From Raineyella sp044508675 (GTDB taxonomy: Bacteria; Actinomycetota; Actinomycetes; Propionibacteriales; Propionibacteriaceae): DNA of 64,000 nt. Position 1 is the stretch's first letter. The number at the start of each line of letters is the position of its first letter. Positions 43,484-52,351 of the stretch are shown here, piece after piece. The DNA lies in NCBI GenBank assembly GCA_044508675.1, contig JBIQHF010000013.1, positions 22,801 to 86,800 on the forward strand, given 5' to 3'. The translations under genes were made by a program, and so were the position numbers. Below the pieces are notes generated by a model. The model made no database searches. It was given only the letters and a program-made list of their open reading frames with translations, and was not told the DNA's origin.

Positions 43484-44392
43484 TCAGAGCCCGAGACCGA
43501 GGTCGGCGACCAGCTGCCGGGCCAGGTCAGCGGTGGTGGAGGGCGTGGTGCCGACCTTGACCCCGACAGCCTCCAGCGCGAGCTTCTTGGCCTGGGCAGT
43601 ACCGGCCGACCCGGAGACGATCGCACCGGCGTGGCCCATCGTCTTGCCCGGAGGTGCGGTGAAGCCCGCCACGTACGCGACGACGGGCTTGGTCACGTGC
43701 TCCTTGATGTACGCGGCGGCCCGTTCCTCGGCGTCACCACCGATCTCGCCGATCATCACGATCACCTTGGTGTCGGGGTCCGCCTCGAACAGCTCGAGCG
43801 CCTCCACGTGAGTGGTGCCGATGATCGGGTCACCGCCGATACCGATGGCAGTCGAGATGCCGATCTCACGCAGCTCGAACATCATCTGGTAGGTCAGGGT
43901 GCCGGACTTCGAGACCAGCCCGATCGGCCCCGGGCCGGTGATCCCGGCCGGGATGATGCCCGCATTGGACTCACCGGGCGACTGGATGCCCGGGCAGTTC
44001 GGGCCGAGGATGCGGCTGGTGCCCTTCTGGCGGGCGTAGGCGTAGAATTCCGCGGTGTCGTGCACCGGTACGCCCTCGGTGATCACCACGATCAGCGGCA
44101 TGCCGGCGTCGATCGCCTCGATCACGGCGGCCTTGGTGCCGCTGGCAGGTACGAAGATGACCGAGACGTTGGCCCCGTCCTTCTCCATCGCCTCGGCGAC
44201 GGTGGCCCGGACCGGCACGTTCGCATGGCCCCCGGCCCAGGAGAACGACACCGACTCGCCGGCCTTCTTGGGGTTGGTGCCGGCCACGACCTGCGCGCCG
44301 GAGGCCAGCATCAGCTGGCCATGCTTGCGCCCCTCGGAGCCGGTGAGGCCCTGAACGGCGATCCTGGAGTTCGAATCAAGCAGGATGGTCAT
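43484..44392 (-). CDS. sucD: Succinyl-CoA ligase alpha subunit
   Basis: With SucC, converts succinyl-CoA to succinate with substrate-level phosphorylation. The 302-residue protein has the CoA-binding GLTGSEGRKHGQ, GPNCPGIQSPGE, and the phospho-histidine loop GHAGAIVSGSAGTA. It overlaps the sucC stop by four bases. In this context it could also use succinyl-CoA made by the B12-dependent mutase. Confidence 0.96.
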   Translation of the reverse strand: MTILLDSNSRIAVQGLTGSEGRKHGQLMLASGAQVVAGTNPKKAGESVSFSWAGGHANVPVRATVAEAMEKDGANVSVIFVPASGTKAAVIEAIDAGMPLIVVITEGVPVHDTAEFYAYARQKGTSRILGPNCPGIQSPGESNAGIIPAGITGPGPIGLVSKSGTLTYQMMFELREIGISTAIGIGGDPIIGTTHVEALELFEADPDTKVIVMIGEIGGDAEERAAAYIKEHVTKPVVAYVAGFTAPPGKTMGHAGAIVSGSAGTAQAKKLALEAVGVKVGTTPSTTADLARQLVADLGLGL

Positions 44393-45612
44393 CGGTTCTC
44401 GCCTTCCTGAGCAGCGCGGATGTCCTCGACGGTGGCGACTCCGGCGGCCAGCTCGGCCGCCATCCGTGCGCCACCATCCATCGTTTCGGCGACCAGCACG
44501 TAGTCGGCCAACCGTTCTCGATGCCTTCTCAGGACCTGGCGGCCGCCGGCGGCGTTGTTGCCGTCGAGACGCAGCACCAGGGGCTTGTGCGGCTGGTCCC
44601 CCAGCAGGTCAAGGGCCTGCACGATGCCCTTGGCGACCTGCTCGCACGAGGTGATGCCGCCGTAGACGTTGATGAAGACGCTCTTCACTTCCGGATCCGA
44701 GATGATCAGCGACAGCCCGTTCGCCATGACCTCTGCCGAGGCGCCACCACCGATGTCGAGAAAGTTCGCCGGGCGAGGCTTGCCGGGCAGGTCCTCACCG
44801 GCGTACGCGACGACGTCCAGGGTGCTCATCATCAGTCCGGCCCCGTTGCCGATGACCCCGACGTTGCCGTCGAGCAGGACGTAGTTGAGTCCCTGCTCCC
44901 GGGCCTTGGCCTCCAGCGGGCTGACGTCGGCCAGGTCGTGGTACTTCTCCCGCTCGGGGTGCCGGAAGTCGGCGTTGTCGTCCAGGGTGATCTTGCCGTC
45001 GAGCGCGATGATCGAGCCATCACCGGCCTTGATCATCGGATTGACCTCGACCAGCGTGGCGTCCTCGTCGCGGAAGACCTCCCACAGGGTCGTGAAGGCC
45101 GCCTCCAGTCGCGGTCGGTCGGCCTCGTCGAAGCCGGCCGCGGCGCTGATCTCGGCTGCCTTGGCATCGTCGATCCCGACCAGCGGATCGATGGCGATCC
45201 TGGCCAGCTCCTCGGGGCGCTCCTCGGCAAGGGTCTCGATGTCCATGCCGCCGCTGCGCGAGCACATCGCCAGGTACCGGCGCTCGGAGCGGTCCACCAG
45301 GATGGAGAAGTAGTACTCCTCGGCGATGTCCGCACCCTCGGTGACCATCACCCGCCGGACGGTGTGGCCCTTGATGTCCATGCCCAGGATCTGCTCGGCG
45401 AGGGCCTCGGCCTCATCCGCGGACCGGGCGAGCTTCACTCCGCCCGCCTTGCCCCGGCCTCCGGTCTTGACCTGGGCCTTGATCACGGCCGGCCAGCCCA
45501 TGTCCTCGGCGATCCCACGGGCCTCGCTGGCGGAGGTGGTCGTACCCGCCCGCATCACCGAGACCCCGTACGATTCAAAGATGTCGCGGGCCTGATATTC
45601 GTACAGATCCAT
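44389..45612 (-). CDS. sucC: Succinyl-CoA ligase beta subunit
   Basis: ATP-grasp nucleotide-binding subunit, 407 residues. It starts with MDLYEYQARDIFESYGV, has KAQVKTGGRGKAGGVK, LVEVNPMI, GNGAGLMMSTLD and LDIGGGAS. AAAGGA precedes the ATG at 45612. A TAGACT -10 about 80 bases upstream gives an ordinary leadered transcript, unlike the leaderless neighbours. Confidence 0.95.
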   Translation of the reverse strand: MDLYEYQARDIFESYGVSVMRAGTTTSASEARGIAEDMGWPAVIKAQVKTGGRGKAGGVKLARSADEAEALAEQILGMDIKGHTVRRVMVTEGADIAEEYYFSILVDRSERRYLAMCSRSGGMDIETLAEERPEELARIAIDPLVGIDDAKAAEISAAAGFDEADRPRLEAAFTTLWEVFRDEDATLVEVNPMIKAGDGSIIALDGKITLDDNADFRHPEREKYHDLADVSPLEAKAREQGLNYVLLDGNVGVIGNGAGLMMSTLDVVAYAGEDLPGKPRPANFLDIGGGASAEVMANGLSLIISDPEVKSVFINVYGGITSCEQVAKGIVQALDLLGDQPHKPLVLRLDGNNAAGGRQVLRRHRERLADYVLVAETMDGGARMAAELAAGVATVEDIRAAQEGENR

Positions 45613-45693
45613 CGCGGTCCTTTCGCTCGACGGACGGGGCGCCCTGCACCCCGCCCCTCGTCCCGACACCGATGGCGGGACGCAGTGTCGCCG

Positions 45694-45699
45694 AGTCTA
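45694..45699 (-). promoter_or_regulatory. -10 element of the sucCD operon
   Basis: TAGACT on the minus strand, about 80 bases before the sucC ATG; TTGTGC stands about 15-16 bases further upstream as a possible -35. The position implies an untranslated leader of about 75 bases, in keeping with the ribosome site of sucC. Confidence 0.4.
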
Positions 45700-45798
45700 G
45701 GCGAGAAGTCCGCGGCACAAACCGCCGGTACTGCTCCTGCGAACACCGTCCGCTGCCGCTCCGGACCGTACGACGCCCGAGCCGCGTGGTTGCTGGGC

Positions 45799-46209
45799 TC
45801 AGGCCGCGTGGCTGCGCACGTTCGCGCGCACCCAGGTGACGATGCTCTCCATCGTGGTGCCGGGGGTGAAGATCTCTGCGGCCCCCATGTCGTGCAGGGG
45901 CGCGATGTCCTCCTCGGGGATGATCCCGCCGCCGAACACGATGATGTCCGAGGCGTCATTCGCCTTCAGCTGGTCGATCACGTCCTGGAACAGGGTCAGG
46001 TGAGCGCCGGAGAGCACCGACAGACCGATGCCGTCGGCATCCTCGGCGACCGCGGTCTGCACGATCTGCTCCGGAGTCTGGTGCAGGCCGGTGTAGATGA
46101 CCTCCATGCCGGCGTCCCGCAGGGCGCGGGCGACTACCTTGGCGCCACGATCGTGACCATCAAGGCCAGGCTTGGCGACTACCACTCGAATCGGTGCATT
46201 CGTATCCAC
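45799..46209 (-). CDS. Acyl-CoA mutase small (cobalamin-binding) subunit
   Basis: Stand-alone B12 domain of 136 residues with the base-off signature GLDGHDRG (D-x-H-x-x-G), SVLSGAHLTL and FGGGIIPEEDI / EIFTPGT. It is the expected partner of the large subunit at 28.6-30.2 kb, which lacks this domain. The start is placed at the GTG at 46209, giving VDTNAPIRV, because TAGGCT lies exactly 6 bases upstream; a TTG six bases earlier would touch the -10 element. Confidence 0.92.
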   Translation of the reverse strand: MDTNAPIRVVVAKPGLDGHDRGAKVVARALRDAGMEVIYTGLHQTPEQIVQTAVAEDADGIGLSVLSGAHLTLFQDVIDQLKANDASDIIVFGGGIIPEEDIAPLHDMGAAEIFTPGTTMESIVTWVRANVRSHAA

Positions 46210-46221
46210 ACCCAAAGCCTA
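46210..46221 (-). promoter_or_regulatory. Leaderless promoter -10 element for the mutase small subunit
   Basis: TAGGCT (46221-46216, minus strand), 6-base spacer, GTG at 46209. It decides the start of the B12 subunit. Confidence 0.65.
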
Positions 46222-46544
46222 GCGTTGCAACGATCGGCGCGGGCCCCGCCCTCACAACTCACCACACACCCACCACCCCGCCGCACCGACGCCCCTGAGC
46301 CGCATCGGGGTCACGGCGCCATCGGCGGTCCCAGGACCGCACCTCCATCAGGGGAGTGTGGCACATTTCACATTTCGATTCCCGCCACTCCAGCGATGTG
46401 CACACCCTCCCAAAAAACGTCCCGTAAGGCGGCAAACGATTTCGGTCCACCGTTTACCAATCCGTTATGTTCTTCGGGCCGGCGGGGAAACCCCTACCTT
46501 CGGAAGAACCGCCTGCAGCCCTGTCGTAGGAAAAAGGAGTCCAA
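46222..46544. other. Divergent intergenic region (about 320 bp) without a gene
   Basis: Separates the mutase small subunit from the M23 peptidase gene. It is locally AT-rich for this genome. GGCAAACG and CGTTTACC near 46428-46455 form an imperfect inverted repeat, and a TATGTT -10-like hexamer follows near 46467. AAAGGAG at 46533-46539 is the ribosome site of the downstream gene. No known RNA family was recognised; c-di-AMP riboswitch landmarks were looked for and not found. Confidence 0.5.
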
Positions 46545-47723
46545 GTGTCACGGATCACGACCAAGGCGTCGCAGCCGCGTCGAGCCGTCGCAGACACGAC
46601 GCACGGAGACGCCCTCGGCTCCCCCCGTGACTCCCTGATTGCCTTGCGCAACCGCCTCCAGCAGCCGGAGCTGACCCCCCGGTACGCCGAGATGGCGACC
46701 CAGGCACCGACCGACGACAACCGCCACACGATCAACTCCGGCCTGGCCGCGCTGACCGTCTCCGCCCTTGGCCTGGCAGTCGCCGGGGCGGTCACCATGA
46801 CCTCGACCGCCGCGGCCTCGAACCCGCAGGCCCTCCTGGAGGCCCAGACGAAGGGCAAGTCGGCCGCCACGGTCGCCGAGCCGGCCCCCGCCCGGGCGGC
46901 ATCCGACCTCGCTGCCGGTGCCGACCTGAACTCGCTCAACTCCAGCGACCAGATCTCGCAGGGCGGCGCGCTCGAGGGCCGCAGCAACAGCGACACCTCC
47001 CGTACGGCCGTACGTACCGAGCTCGACGCCGCCATGGGCGTACAGCGGGCCGACGAGCGCGCCAAGCAGCTGTCCGCAGCGAAGGACTCGGCCGCCGAGG
47101 CCTCCCGTTCCAAGGCCGCAGCCTCGCGTTCGGACCAGCTGAGCAACTCGACGAACTCCATCGCGGCCGAGAACGACCGGCTCAAGGCCGCGAAGGACGC
47201 CGCAGCCAAGGCCCAGCAGGCAGCCCAGCAGGCCGCCCAGCCCCCGGCTGGCACGCTGAGCGCTGCGGCCGCCAAGGAGTCCACCTCATCGATCGCCGCG
47301 ACCGGTGGGGCCGCCAGCCCGATGAAGCCCGGCACCTACACCGTGGGTGCGCGCTATGGCGCGGTCGGCTCCTGGTCGCGCTACCACACCGGCCAGGACC
47401 TGCCCGCTCCGGTCGGCACCCCGATCTACGCTGCCGGGGATGGCGTCATCGCCTCGCCGAACGGCGGCGGATGGGCCGGCACCCATGTCGTCATCCGCCA
47501 CGGCGACGGCGGCGCCACGCTCTACGCTCACCTGTCCTCGGCCACCGTGAGCGCCGGCCAGCAGGTCAGCGCCGGCCAGTTGATCGGCTATGTCGGCATG
47601 ACCGGCCGGACGTTCGGCCCCCACCTTCACTGGGAGTACTACCCGAACGCCTCGACCGTGGGGAACCCGTACACGACCAGCAACCCGGTCGCCTGGCTGA
47701 GTGCCCGCGGCGTCTCGATCTGA
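46545..47723 (+). CDS. M23 (LytM) family peptidoglycan endopeptidase
   Basis: Zinc endopeptidase of 392 residues. About 65 cytosolic residues precede a membrane helix or signal anchor (about 67-90). An extracellular Ala/Ser/Lys-rich helical stalk follows (about 95-250, with heptad-like AKDAAAKAQQAAQQAAQ). The C-terminal M23 domain (about 265-385) has intact zinc and catalytic motifs HTGQD (H-x-x-x-D), HGDGGATLYAHLS and HLHWE. GTG follows AAAGGAG by 5-6 bases. It probably cleaves peptidoglycan cross-bridges. Confidence 0.9.
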   Translation: MSRITTKASQPRRAVADTTHGDALGSPRDSLIALRNRLQQPELTPRYAEMATQAPTDDNRHTINSGLAALTVSALGLAVAGAVTMTSTAAASNPQALLEAQTKGKSAATVAEPAPARAASDLAAGADLNSLNSSDQISQGGALEGRSNSDTSRTAVRTELDAAMGVQRADERAKQLSAAKDSAAEASRSKAAASRSDQLSNSTNSIAAENDRLKAAKDAAAKAQQAAQQAAQPPAGTLSAAAAKESTSSIAATGGAASPMKPGTYTVGARYGAVGSWSRYHTGQDLPAPVGTPIYAAGDGVIASPNGGGWAGTHVVIRHGDGGATLYAHLSSATVSAGQQVSAGQLIGYVGMTGRTFGPHLHWEYYPNASTVGNPYTTSNPVAWLSARGVSI

Positions 47724-47831
47724 TCGACAGATAAACCGACCCCGATTTGACATTTGCCGTCCATTCGTATGCGAGGGCAATTAGTCCGGTCCCGTCGCCC
47801 GAATTGGACATAGCGGCTGCCCTGCAATCAC

Positions 47832-47849
47832 GGTCTCGCTAGACCTTTT
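47832..47849 (+). terminator. Small hairpin with T-run
   Basis: GGTCT (47832-47836) pairs with AGACC (47841-47845), loop CGCT, followed by TTTT. It is 109 bases after the M23 gene and convergent with pcrA. The stem is only five pairs. Confidence 0.35.
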
Positions 47850-47894
47850 GCTCGTGCACGGTGAGGCGTTACAGGGAAAAGTCCCACCCCTGGC

Positions 47895-50531
47895 TCAAAG
47901 CTTCTCCATCGGGGCATGCCGCAGCGACAGCCGTTTCACCCCGAGCGAGCCGAAGTCGACATCGGCCTTCGCGTTCGAGCCGGCACCGGAGGTCGCGGTG
48001 ACCGTGCCCAGACCGAACGACGTGTGCAGCACCCTATCGCCCACGGCGACCGCATCGAGGTGCGGGCCGCGTGGGACCTCTCCCTTGCCGAAGATGCGAC
48101 CGCCCTCGGTCCGGTCCCGCGCCGAGGCCGTACGACTGGCGGCGCTCGACTCCCATGCCTGGACCGGCTCGACCAGCCGACGCCACTCCACCAGTTCAGC
48201 GGGCATGTCCGCGATGAACCGGCTCGCCGGGTTGTACGACGGCTGGCCCCACTGGGTGCGGACGACGGCCCGAGTCAGGTAGAGCCGCTTCCGGGCCCTG
48301 GTGATCCCGACGTACGCCAGCCGGCGCTCCTCCTCCAGCTCCGCCGGTTCGTCGAGGGCCCGCATGTGCGGGAACACGCCATCCTCGAAGCCGGTCAGGA
48401 AGACCGTGTCGAACTCCAGTCCCTTGGCGGTATGCAGGGTCATCAGGGTCACGACCCCGTCCTCGTCGCCGTCCGGGATCGCGTCGGAGTCCGCCACCAG
48501 TGCCACCCGTTCCAGGAAGGCCGGCAGCGAATCATCGGGTTCCGGCGCCCCGTCCCCCAGTCCCGCCAGCTCGGCCGGCACCGAGGCAGGCTCGGACGCC
48601 TCCGGGGCCGGGCTGGGGTCCTGCTCCAGCGGTTCGCCGGTCTCCGGGTCGATCGGTCGGCCGGTCTCGTCGTCGATGTCGAGGACGTGTGCCTGGGCGA
48701 CGAACTCCTCCGCGACCGCGACGAACTCGGTCAGGTTCTCCAGCCGGCTCTCGTCCTGCAGGTCGTTGCTCCTGCGCAGGGTGTCGAGGTAGCCGGAGGC
48801 CTGCAGGATCGACGCCAGAATCTCGTCGGCGGGCGCCCCGTCGGCCATCATCGCCCGATGCTCGGCCATCATGGTGGCGAAGCCCCGCAGGTTCGTCGCC
48901 GAGCGTGTGGCCAGCCCCTCGACCTCGTCGAGCCGGTCCAGCGCGGCGCCGAAGCTGATCCGCTCCCGGTCAGCGAAGCGCTGGACCAGTTCCTGGGCCC
49001 GGTCCCCGATGCCGCGCTTGGGCTCGTTGACGATCCGGCGCACCGACACGTCGTCATGCGGGTTGGCGATGGCCTTCAGGTAGGAGATCGCGTCCCGGAC
49101 CTCCTTGCGCTCGTAGAACCGGACGCCACCGACCACCCGGTACGGCAGGCCGACCCGGATGAACACGTCCTCGAACGCCCGGGACTGGGCATTGGTGCGG
49201 TAGAACACCGCGGTCTGGCCGTACGTGGAGCTGCCCGCGTCGACCAGGCGGTCGATCTCGTCGGCGATGAACTGTGCCTCGCCGTGCTCGGTGTCGGCCA
49301 CGTAGCCGACCACTTTCTCCCCCGCCCCGGCATCGGACCACAGCCGCTTCTTGGGGCGGGCAGGATTCTTGGCGATCACCGCGTTGGCCGCCGACAGCAC
49401 CGTCTGGGTGGACCGGTAGTTCTGCTCGAGCAGGATGGTCCGGGCTCCGGGAAAGTCCTCCTCGAAGTCGAGGATGTTCCGGATCGTCGCGCCCCGGAAG
49501 GCGTAGATCGACTGGTCGGAGTCGCCCACGACCATCAGTTCCGGCGGGTCCATCGGCACGATCCCCGACCCCTCCGGCAGCACGGAGGCCTCGGCCCCGC
49601 ACAGCTCGCGCACCAGTGCATACTGGGCCGGGTTGGTGTCCTGGTACTCGTCGACGAGCACCTGGCGGAACCGGCGCCGGTACTTCTCCCGCACCTCGGG
49701 GAACTCGCGGAACAGCCGGACGGTCTCCATGATCAGGTCGTCGAAGTCATACGCCTCGGCCGCACGCAGCCGCCGCTCGTAGTCGGCGTAGACGCCGGGG
49801 TAGACGTCCTCCTGGCCCCGGGGCGCCCGGTCGAGGCACGCCTCGGGCCGCACCAGGTCGTTCTTGCATGCGGAGATCCAGTTCAGCAACGCGCGCGGCT
49901 GGTAGCGCTTCGGATCCAGGTTCCGGTCGCGACAGATCATCTGCATCAGGCGCTTGGAATCAGCCGCGTCGTAGATGGAGAAGTTCGACGAGCGGTCGAA
50001 GTGCCCGATCTCGGTGCGCAGGATGCGTACACAGGCGGAGTGGAAGGTCGACACCCACATCGCCCGGGCCCGCGGGCCGACCAGGTCGACCACCCGCGAA
50101 CGCATCTCCGCGGCCGCCTTGTTGGTGAACGTGATCGCCAGGATCGATCCGGGATGGACATCCCGGATCCCGACCAGGTAGGCGATCCGCCGGGTCAACA
50201 CCCGGGTCTTGCCCGATCCGGCGCCGGCCACCACCAGCACCGGCGATCCCGCATGCAGGACGGCCTCACGCTGGGGGGGATTGAGTCCCTCGACGAGCTC
50301 CTCGGCCGTCGGACGGTGCCGGCCACGACCGCCCGGGCCCGGGGTGGCCGCGGGTCCACCCGGCCGGGACGTACGATCCCCCGACGTACGTTCCGGGGCA
50401 GGGTGGGCCACGGGCGTACGGTCCGTGGGGGCCGGCAGGGTGTCCCCCAGCGACCGTCCGGGGCGTCCGGAGCGGGCCCCTGCGGGCAGGCCGAAGGCGG
50501 GGAACAGGGTCGGGCTATCAGCATCGTTCAT
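47895..50531 (-). CDS. pcrA: ATP-dependent DNA helicase, PcrA/UvrD family
   Basis: Superfamily 1A 3'-5' helicase in repair and replication-conflict resolution, 878 residues. A disordered Pro/Arg-rich N-terminus (1-75) is followed by the Q motif LNPPQREAV, Walker A AGAGSGKTR, TFTNKAAAEM, DEYQDTN, GDSDQSIYAFRGA, QNYRST, and TLHTAKGLEFDTVFL. VGITRARKRLYL follows. An acidic insertion (about 610-680) interrupts the 2B region, and the C-terminal GDRVLHTSFGLGTV domain is the PcrA-type RNA-polymerase-interacting Tudor-like tail. The ATG at 50531 follows TAGGCT by 10 bases. Confidence 0.95.
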   Translation of the reverse strand: MNDADSPTLFPAFGLPAGARSGRPGRSLGDTLPAPTDRTPVAHPAPERTSGDRTSRPGGPAATPGPGGRGRHRPTAEELVEGLNPPQREAVLHAGSPVLVVAGAGSGKTRVLTRRIAYLVGIRDVHPGSILAITFTNKAAAEMRSRVVDLVGPRARAMWVSTFHSACVRILRTEIGHFDRSSNFSIYDAADSKRLMQMICRDRNLDPKRYQPRALLNWISACKNDLVRPEACLDRAPRGQEDVYPGVYADYERRLRAAEAYDFDDLIMETVRLFREFPEVREKYRRRFRQVLVDEYQDTNPAQYALVRELCGAEASVLPEGSGIVPMDPPELMVVGDSDQSIYAFRGATIRNILDFEEDFPGARTILLEQNYRSTQTVLSAANAVIAKNPARPKKRLWSDAGAGEKVVGYVADTEHGEAQFIADEIDRLVDAGSSTYGQTAVFYRTNAQSRAFEDVFIRVGLPYRVVGGVRFYERKEVRDAISYLKAIANPHDDVSVRRIVNEPKRGIGDRAQELVQRFADRERISFGAALDRLDEVEGLATRSATNLRGFATMMAEHRAMMADGAPADEILASILQASGYLDTLRRSNDLQDESRLENLTEFVAVAEEFVAQAHVLDIDDETGRPIDPETGEPLEQDPSPAPEASEPASVPAELAGLGDGAPEPDDSLPAFLERVALVADSDAIPDGDEDGVVTLMTLHTAKGLEFDTVFLTGFEDGVFPHMRALDEPAELEEERRLAYVGITRARKRLYLTRAVVRTQWGQPSYNPASRFIADMPAELVEWRRLVEPVQAWESSAASRTASARDRTEGGRIFGKGEVPRGPHLDAVAVGDRVLHTSFGLGTVTATSGAGSNAKADVDFGSLGVKRLSLRHAPMEKL

Positions 50532-50561
50532 GGCACCGTCCAGCCTAGATGGTGCCTCCGC

Positions 50562-50573
50562 TATTTTTGGGGC
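50562..50573 (+). promoter_or_regulatory. Leaderless promoter -10 element for the PLD-family gene
   Basis: TATTTT at 50562-50567, 6-base spacer, ATG at 50574. It is back to back with the pcrA -10 (TAGGCT, minus strand, 50547-50542). Confidence 0.6.
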
Positions 50574-51839
50574 ATGCCAGAGCGCAGTCGCCCCCTCATC
50601 CCCCGGCACCTGCTGCCGTCGGTCCGCAAGGCGATCGGACGCACGGCAGCCCTGGTCGGGGCGGCCCAGGTGGTGACCGTCCTGGCCCTGCAGGTGGTGG
50701 CCTGGCTCCGCAAGCGCCGGCAGGGGCCGATCAACTTCCCGCGGACACCGGCGGACGAGTTCGCCACCTCCGAGGGCACGGCGGCGATCTTCACGTACGG
50801 CGCCGACCTGTTCGAGGACATGCTGGCCGCGATCCGCTCGGCCGAGCACACCATCTACTTCGAGACCTTCATCTGGAAGGGCGACCGGCTCGGCCAGGAG
50901 TTCAAGGACGCCTTCATCGAGGCCACCGAGCGCGGCGTCGACGTCTACGTCGTCTGGGACACCTTCGCGAACCTGGTCGTGGACCCGGCGTTCTTCCGGT
51001 TCCCCGACAGCGTGCACGCCCGACACCACCCGCTCTACCTGCGCTGGCCCCGAGGCTGGCGGCTCGGCAAGTTCGCCCGCAACCATCGCAAGATCATGGT
51101 GGTGGACGGGGAGCGTGCCTGGGTCGGCGGGTACAACATCGGCTCGCTGTACACCAACGACTGGCGCGACACCCACGCCCGGCTCACCGGTCCCGTCGTG
51201 GCCGACCTCGCCGACGCCTTCGTGGACTACTGGAACTCCATCAGCAGGCCGGGACAGGCGCGACTCGAGGAGCCGCGCGACCGGTCCTGGCACACCGGCT
51301 CCCGCGTGACCCGCAACGTCCCGTCCCTGGCCAGCTACCCGATCCGCGGGATGTACCTGGAGGCGATCGACCGGGCCAGCCAGCGCATCTGGCTGACCCA
51401 CGCCTACCTGATCCCGGACCAGGACCTGTTGGAGGCGCTGCTGAGGGCGGTGGTGCGGGGCGTCGACGTACGGATCATCATCCCCGCCGAATCGAACCAC
51501 ATCGAGGCCGACTGGCTGTCCCGTGGCTTCTACAACCAATTGCTGCTCGGCGGCGTACGCCTCTTCCTCTACCAGGAGGCGATGGTGCACTCCAAGACGG
51601 CGACGATCGACGGCCAGTGGTCCACCGTCGGCACCGCGAACCTGGACCGGCTGAGCCTGATCGGCAATTACGAGATCAACGTCGAGTTCGTCGACCCGGC
51701 GGTGGCCCAGCAGATGGAGACCATCTTCGCCACCGACCTCACCAACTGCCGGGAGCTGACGCTGGCCCAGTGGCGGGCGCGCCCGCTGATGGCCAAGTTC
51801 TCCGAGTCCCTGCTGCGCCCCTTCCGGCCACTGCTCTGA
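50574..51839 (+). CDS. Phospholipase D-like / cardiolipin synthase-family membrane protein
   Basis: The 421-residue protein has one N-terminal helix (about 22-43) and two complete HKD motifs: NHRKIMVVDGERAWVGG (about residue 172) and MVHSKTATIDGQWSTVGTANLD (about 345). These are characteristic of phosphatidyl-transferases and cardiolipin synthases. A phospholipid role such as cardiolipin synthesis is likely; nuclease or hydrolase activity cannot be excluded. It is divergent from pcrA with a leaderless-type promoter. Confidence 0.88.
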   Translation: MPERSRPLIPRHLLPSVRKAIGRTAALVGAAQVVTVLALQVVAWLRKRRQGPINFPRTPADEFATSEGTAAIFTYGADLFEDMLAAIRSAEHTIYFETFIWKGDRLGQEFKDAFIEATERGVDVYVVWDTFANLVVDPAFFRFPDSVHARHHPLYLRWPRGWRLGKFARNHRKIMVVDGERAWVGGYNIGSLYTNDWRDTHARLTGPVVADLADAFVDYWNSISRPGQARLEEPRDRSWHTGSRVTRNVPSLASYPIRGMYLEAIDRASQRIWLTHAYLIPDQDLLEALLRAVVRGVDVRIIIPAESNHIEADWLSRGFYNQLLLGGVRLFLYQEAMVHSKTATIDGQWSTVGTANLDRLSLIGNYEINVEFVDPAVAQQMETIFATDLTNCRELTLAQWRARPLMAKFSESLLRPFRPLL

Positions 51840-51963
51840 CGCCGGTGGCAACCGTCCTGCTGCGCGCCGAAGGTCCCGCCACCCCTCAGGTACGCCTCGG
51901 GGTGTTCACCGAGTTGTCACCGCAACGCCGGGCGCGGGTATTCAAGGACACGTCCTGCTGCCC

Positions 51964-51975
51964 TACCGTGGGGCT
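51964..51975 (+). promoter_or_regulatory. Promoter of the GlsB/YeaQ-like gene
   Basis: TTCAAG near 51941 and TACCGT at 51964-51969 stand 17 bases apart; TACCGT is 6 bases before the ATG at 51976, so the transcript is probably leaderless. Confidence 0.55.
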
Positions 51976-52269
51976 ATGGATACCGCACTCCTCGTGCCAC
52001 TGGCACTCAATGTCGGCTGGTTTGGTCTCATCGTCATCGGGCTCATTGCCGGTGCGATCGCCAAGGCGATCCTCCCCGGCAAGGACCCCATGGGTTGGGT
52101 CCTGTCCCTCATCCTCGGCGTCATCGGCGCCCTGGTCGGAGGCTGGATCGGCGGTCTGATCGGTGTCCAGGGAGGCGGCTTCTGGTCGCTGTGGACCTGG
52201 ATCCTGGCAATCGTCGGTTGCATCGTCGTGCTCTTCATCTACGGACTCATCACGAAGAAGCGGGTCTGA
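51976..52269 (+). CDS. GlsB/YeaQ/YmgE family small membrane protein
   Basis: A 97-residue, three-helix, glycine-rich hydrophobic protein. After an N-terminal helix comes the family core GLIAGAIAKAILPGKDPMGW, followed by LGVIGALVGGWIGGLIG and a C-terminal KKR. This transglycosylase-associated family is stress-induced in many bacteria; its molecular role is unresolved. A strong hairpin follows the stop. Confidence 0.9.
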   Translation: MDTALLVPLALNVGWFGLIVIGLIAGAIAKAILPGKDPMGWVLSLILGVIGALVGGWIGGLIGVQGGGFWSLWTWILAIVGCIVVLFIYGLITKKRV

Positions 52270-52281
52270 CCGCTGCTGCAC

Positions 52282-52315
52282 GCGGGCCCCGACCGGTCTT
52301 CCGGTCGGGGCCCGC
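52282..52315. terminator. Bidirectional GC hairpin
   Basis: A perfect 15-base stem (52282-52296 with 52301-52315, loop TCTT) between the GlsB-like gene and the convergent response-regulator gene. No T-run on the plus side. Confidence 0.7.
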
Positions 52316-52351
52316 CTGTCATTCCCGCCGCCCGGGCCACCGCGCTGGTGA

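Noticed and set aside
46222..46544. c-di-AMP (ydaO) riboswitch before the M23 gene
   Set aside because: The expected conserved blocks could not be found on reading the region.
47916..50573. Long plus-strand open frame opposite pcrA
   Set aside because: It is the complementary shadow of pcrA; the real plus-strand gene starts at the ATG at 50574 with its own promoter.
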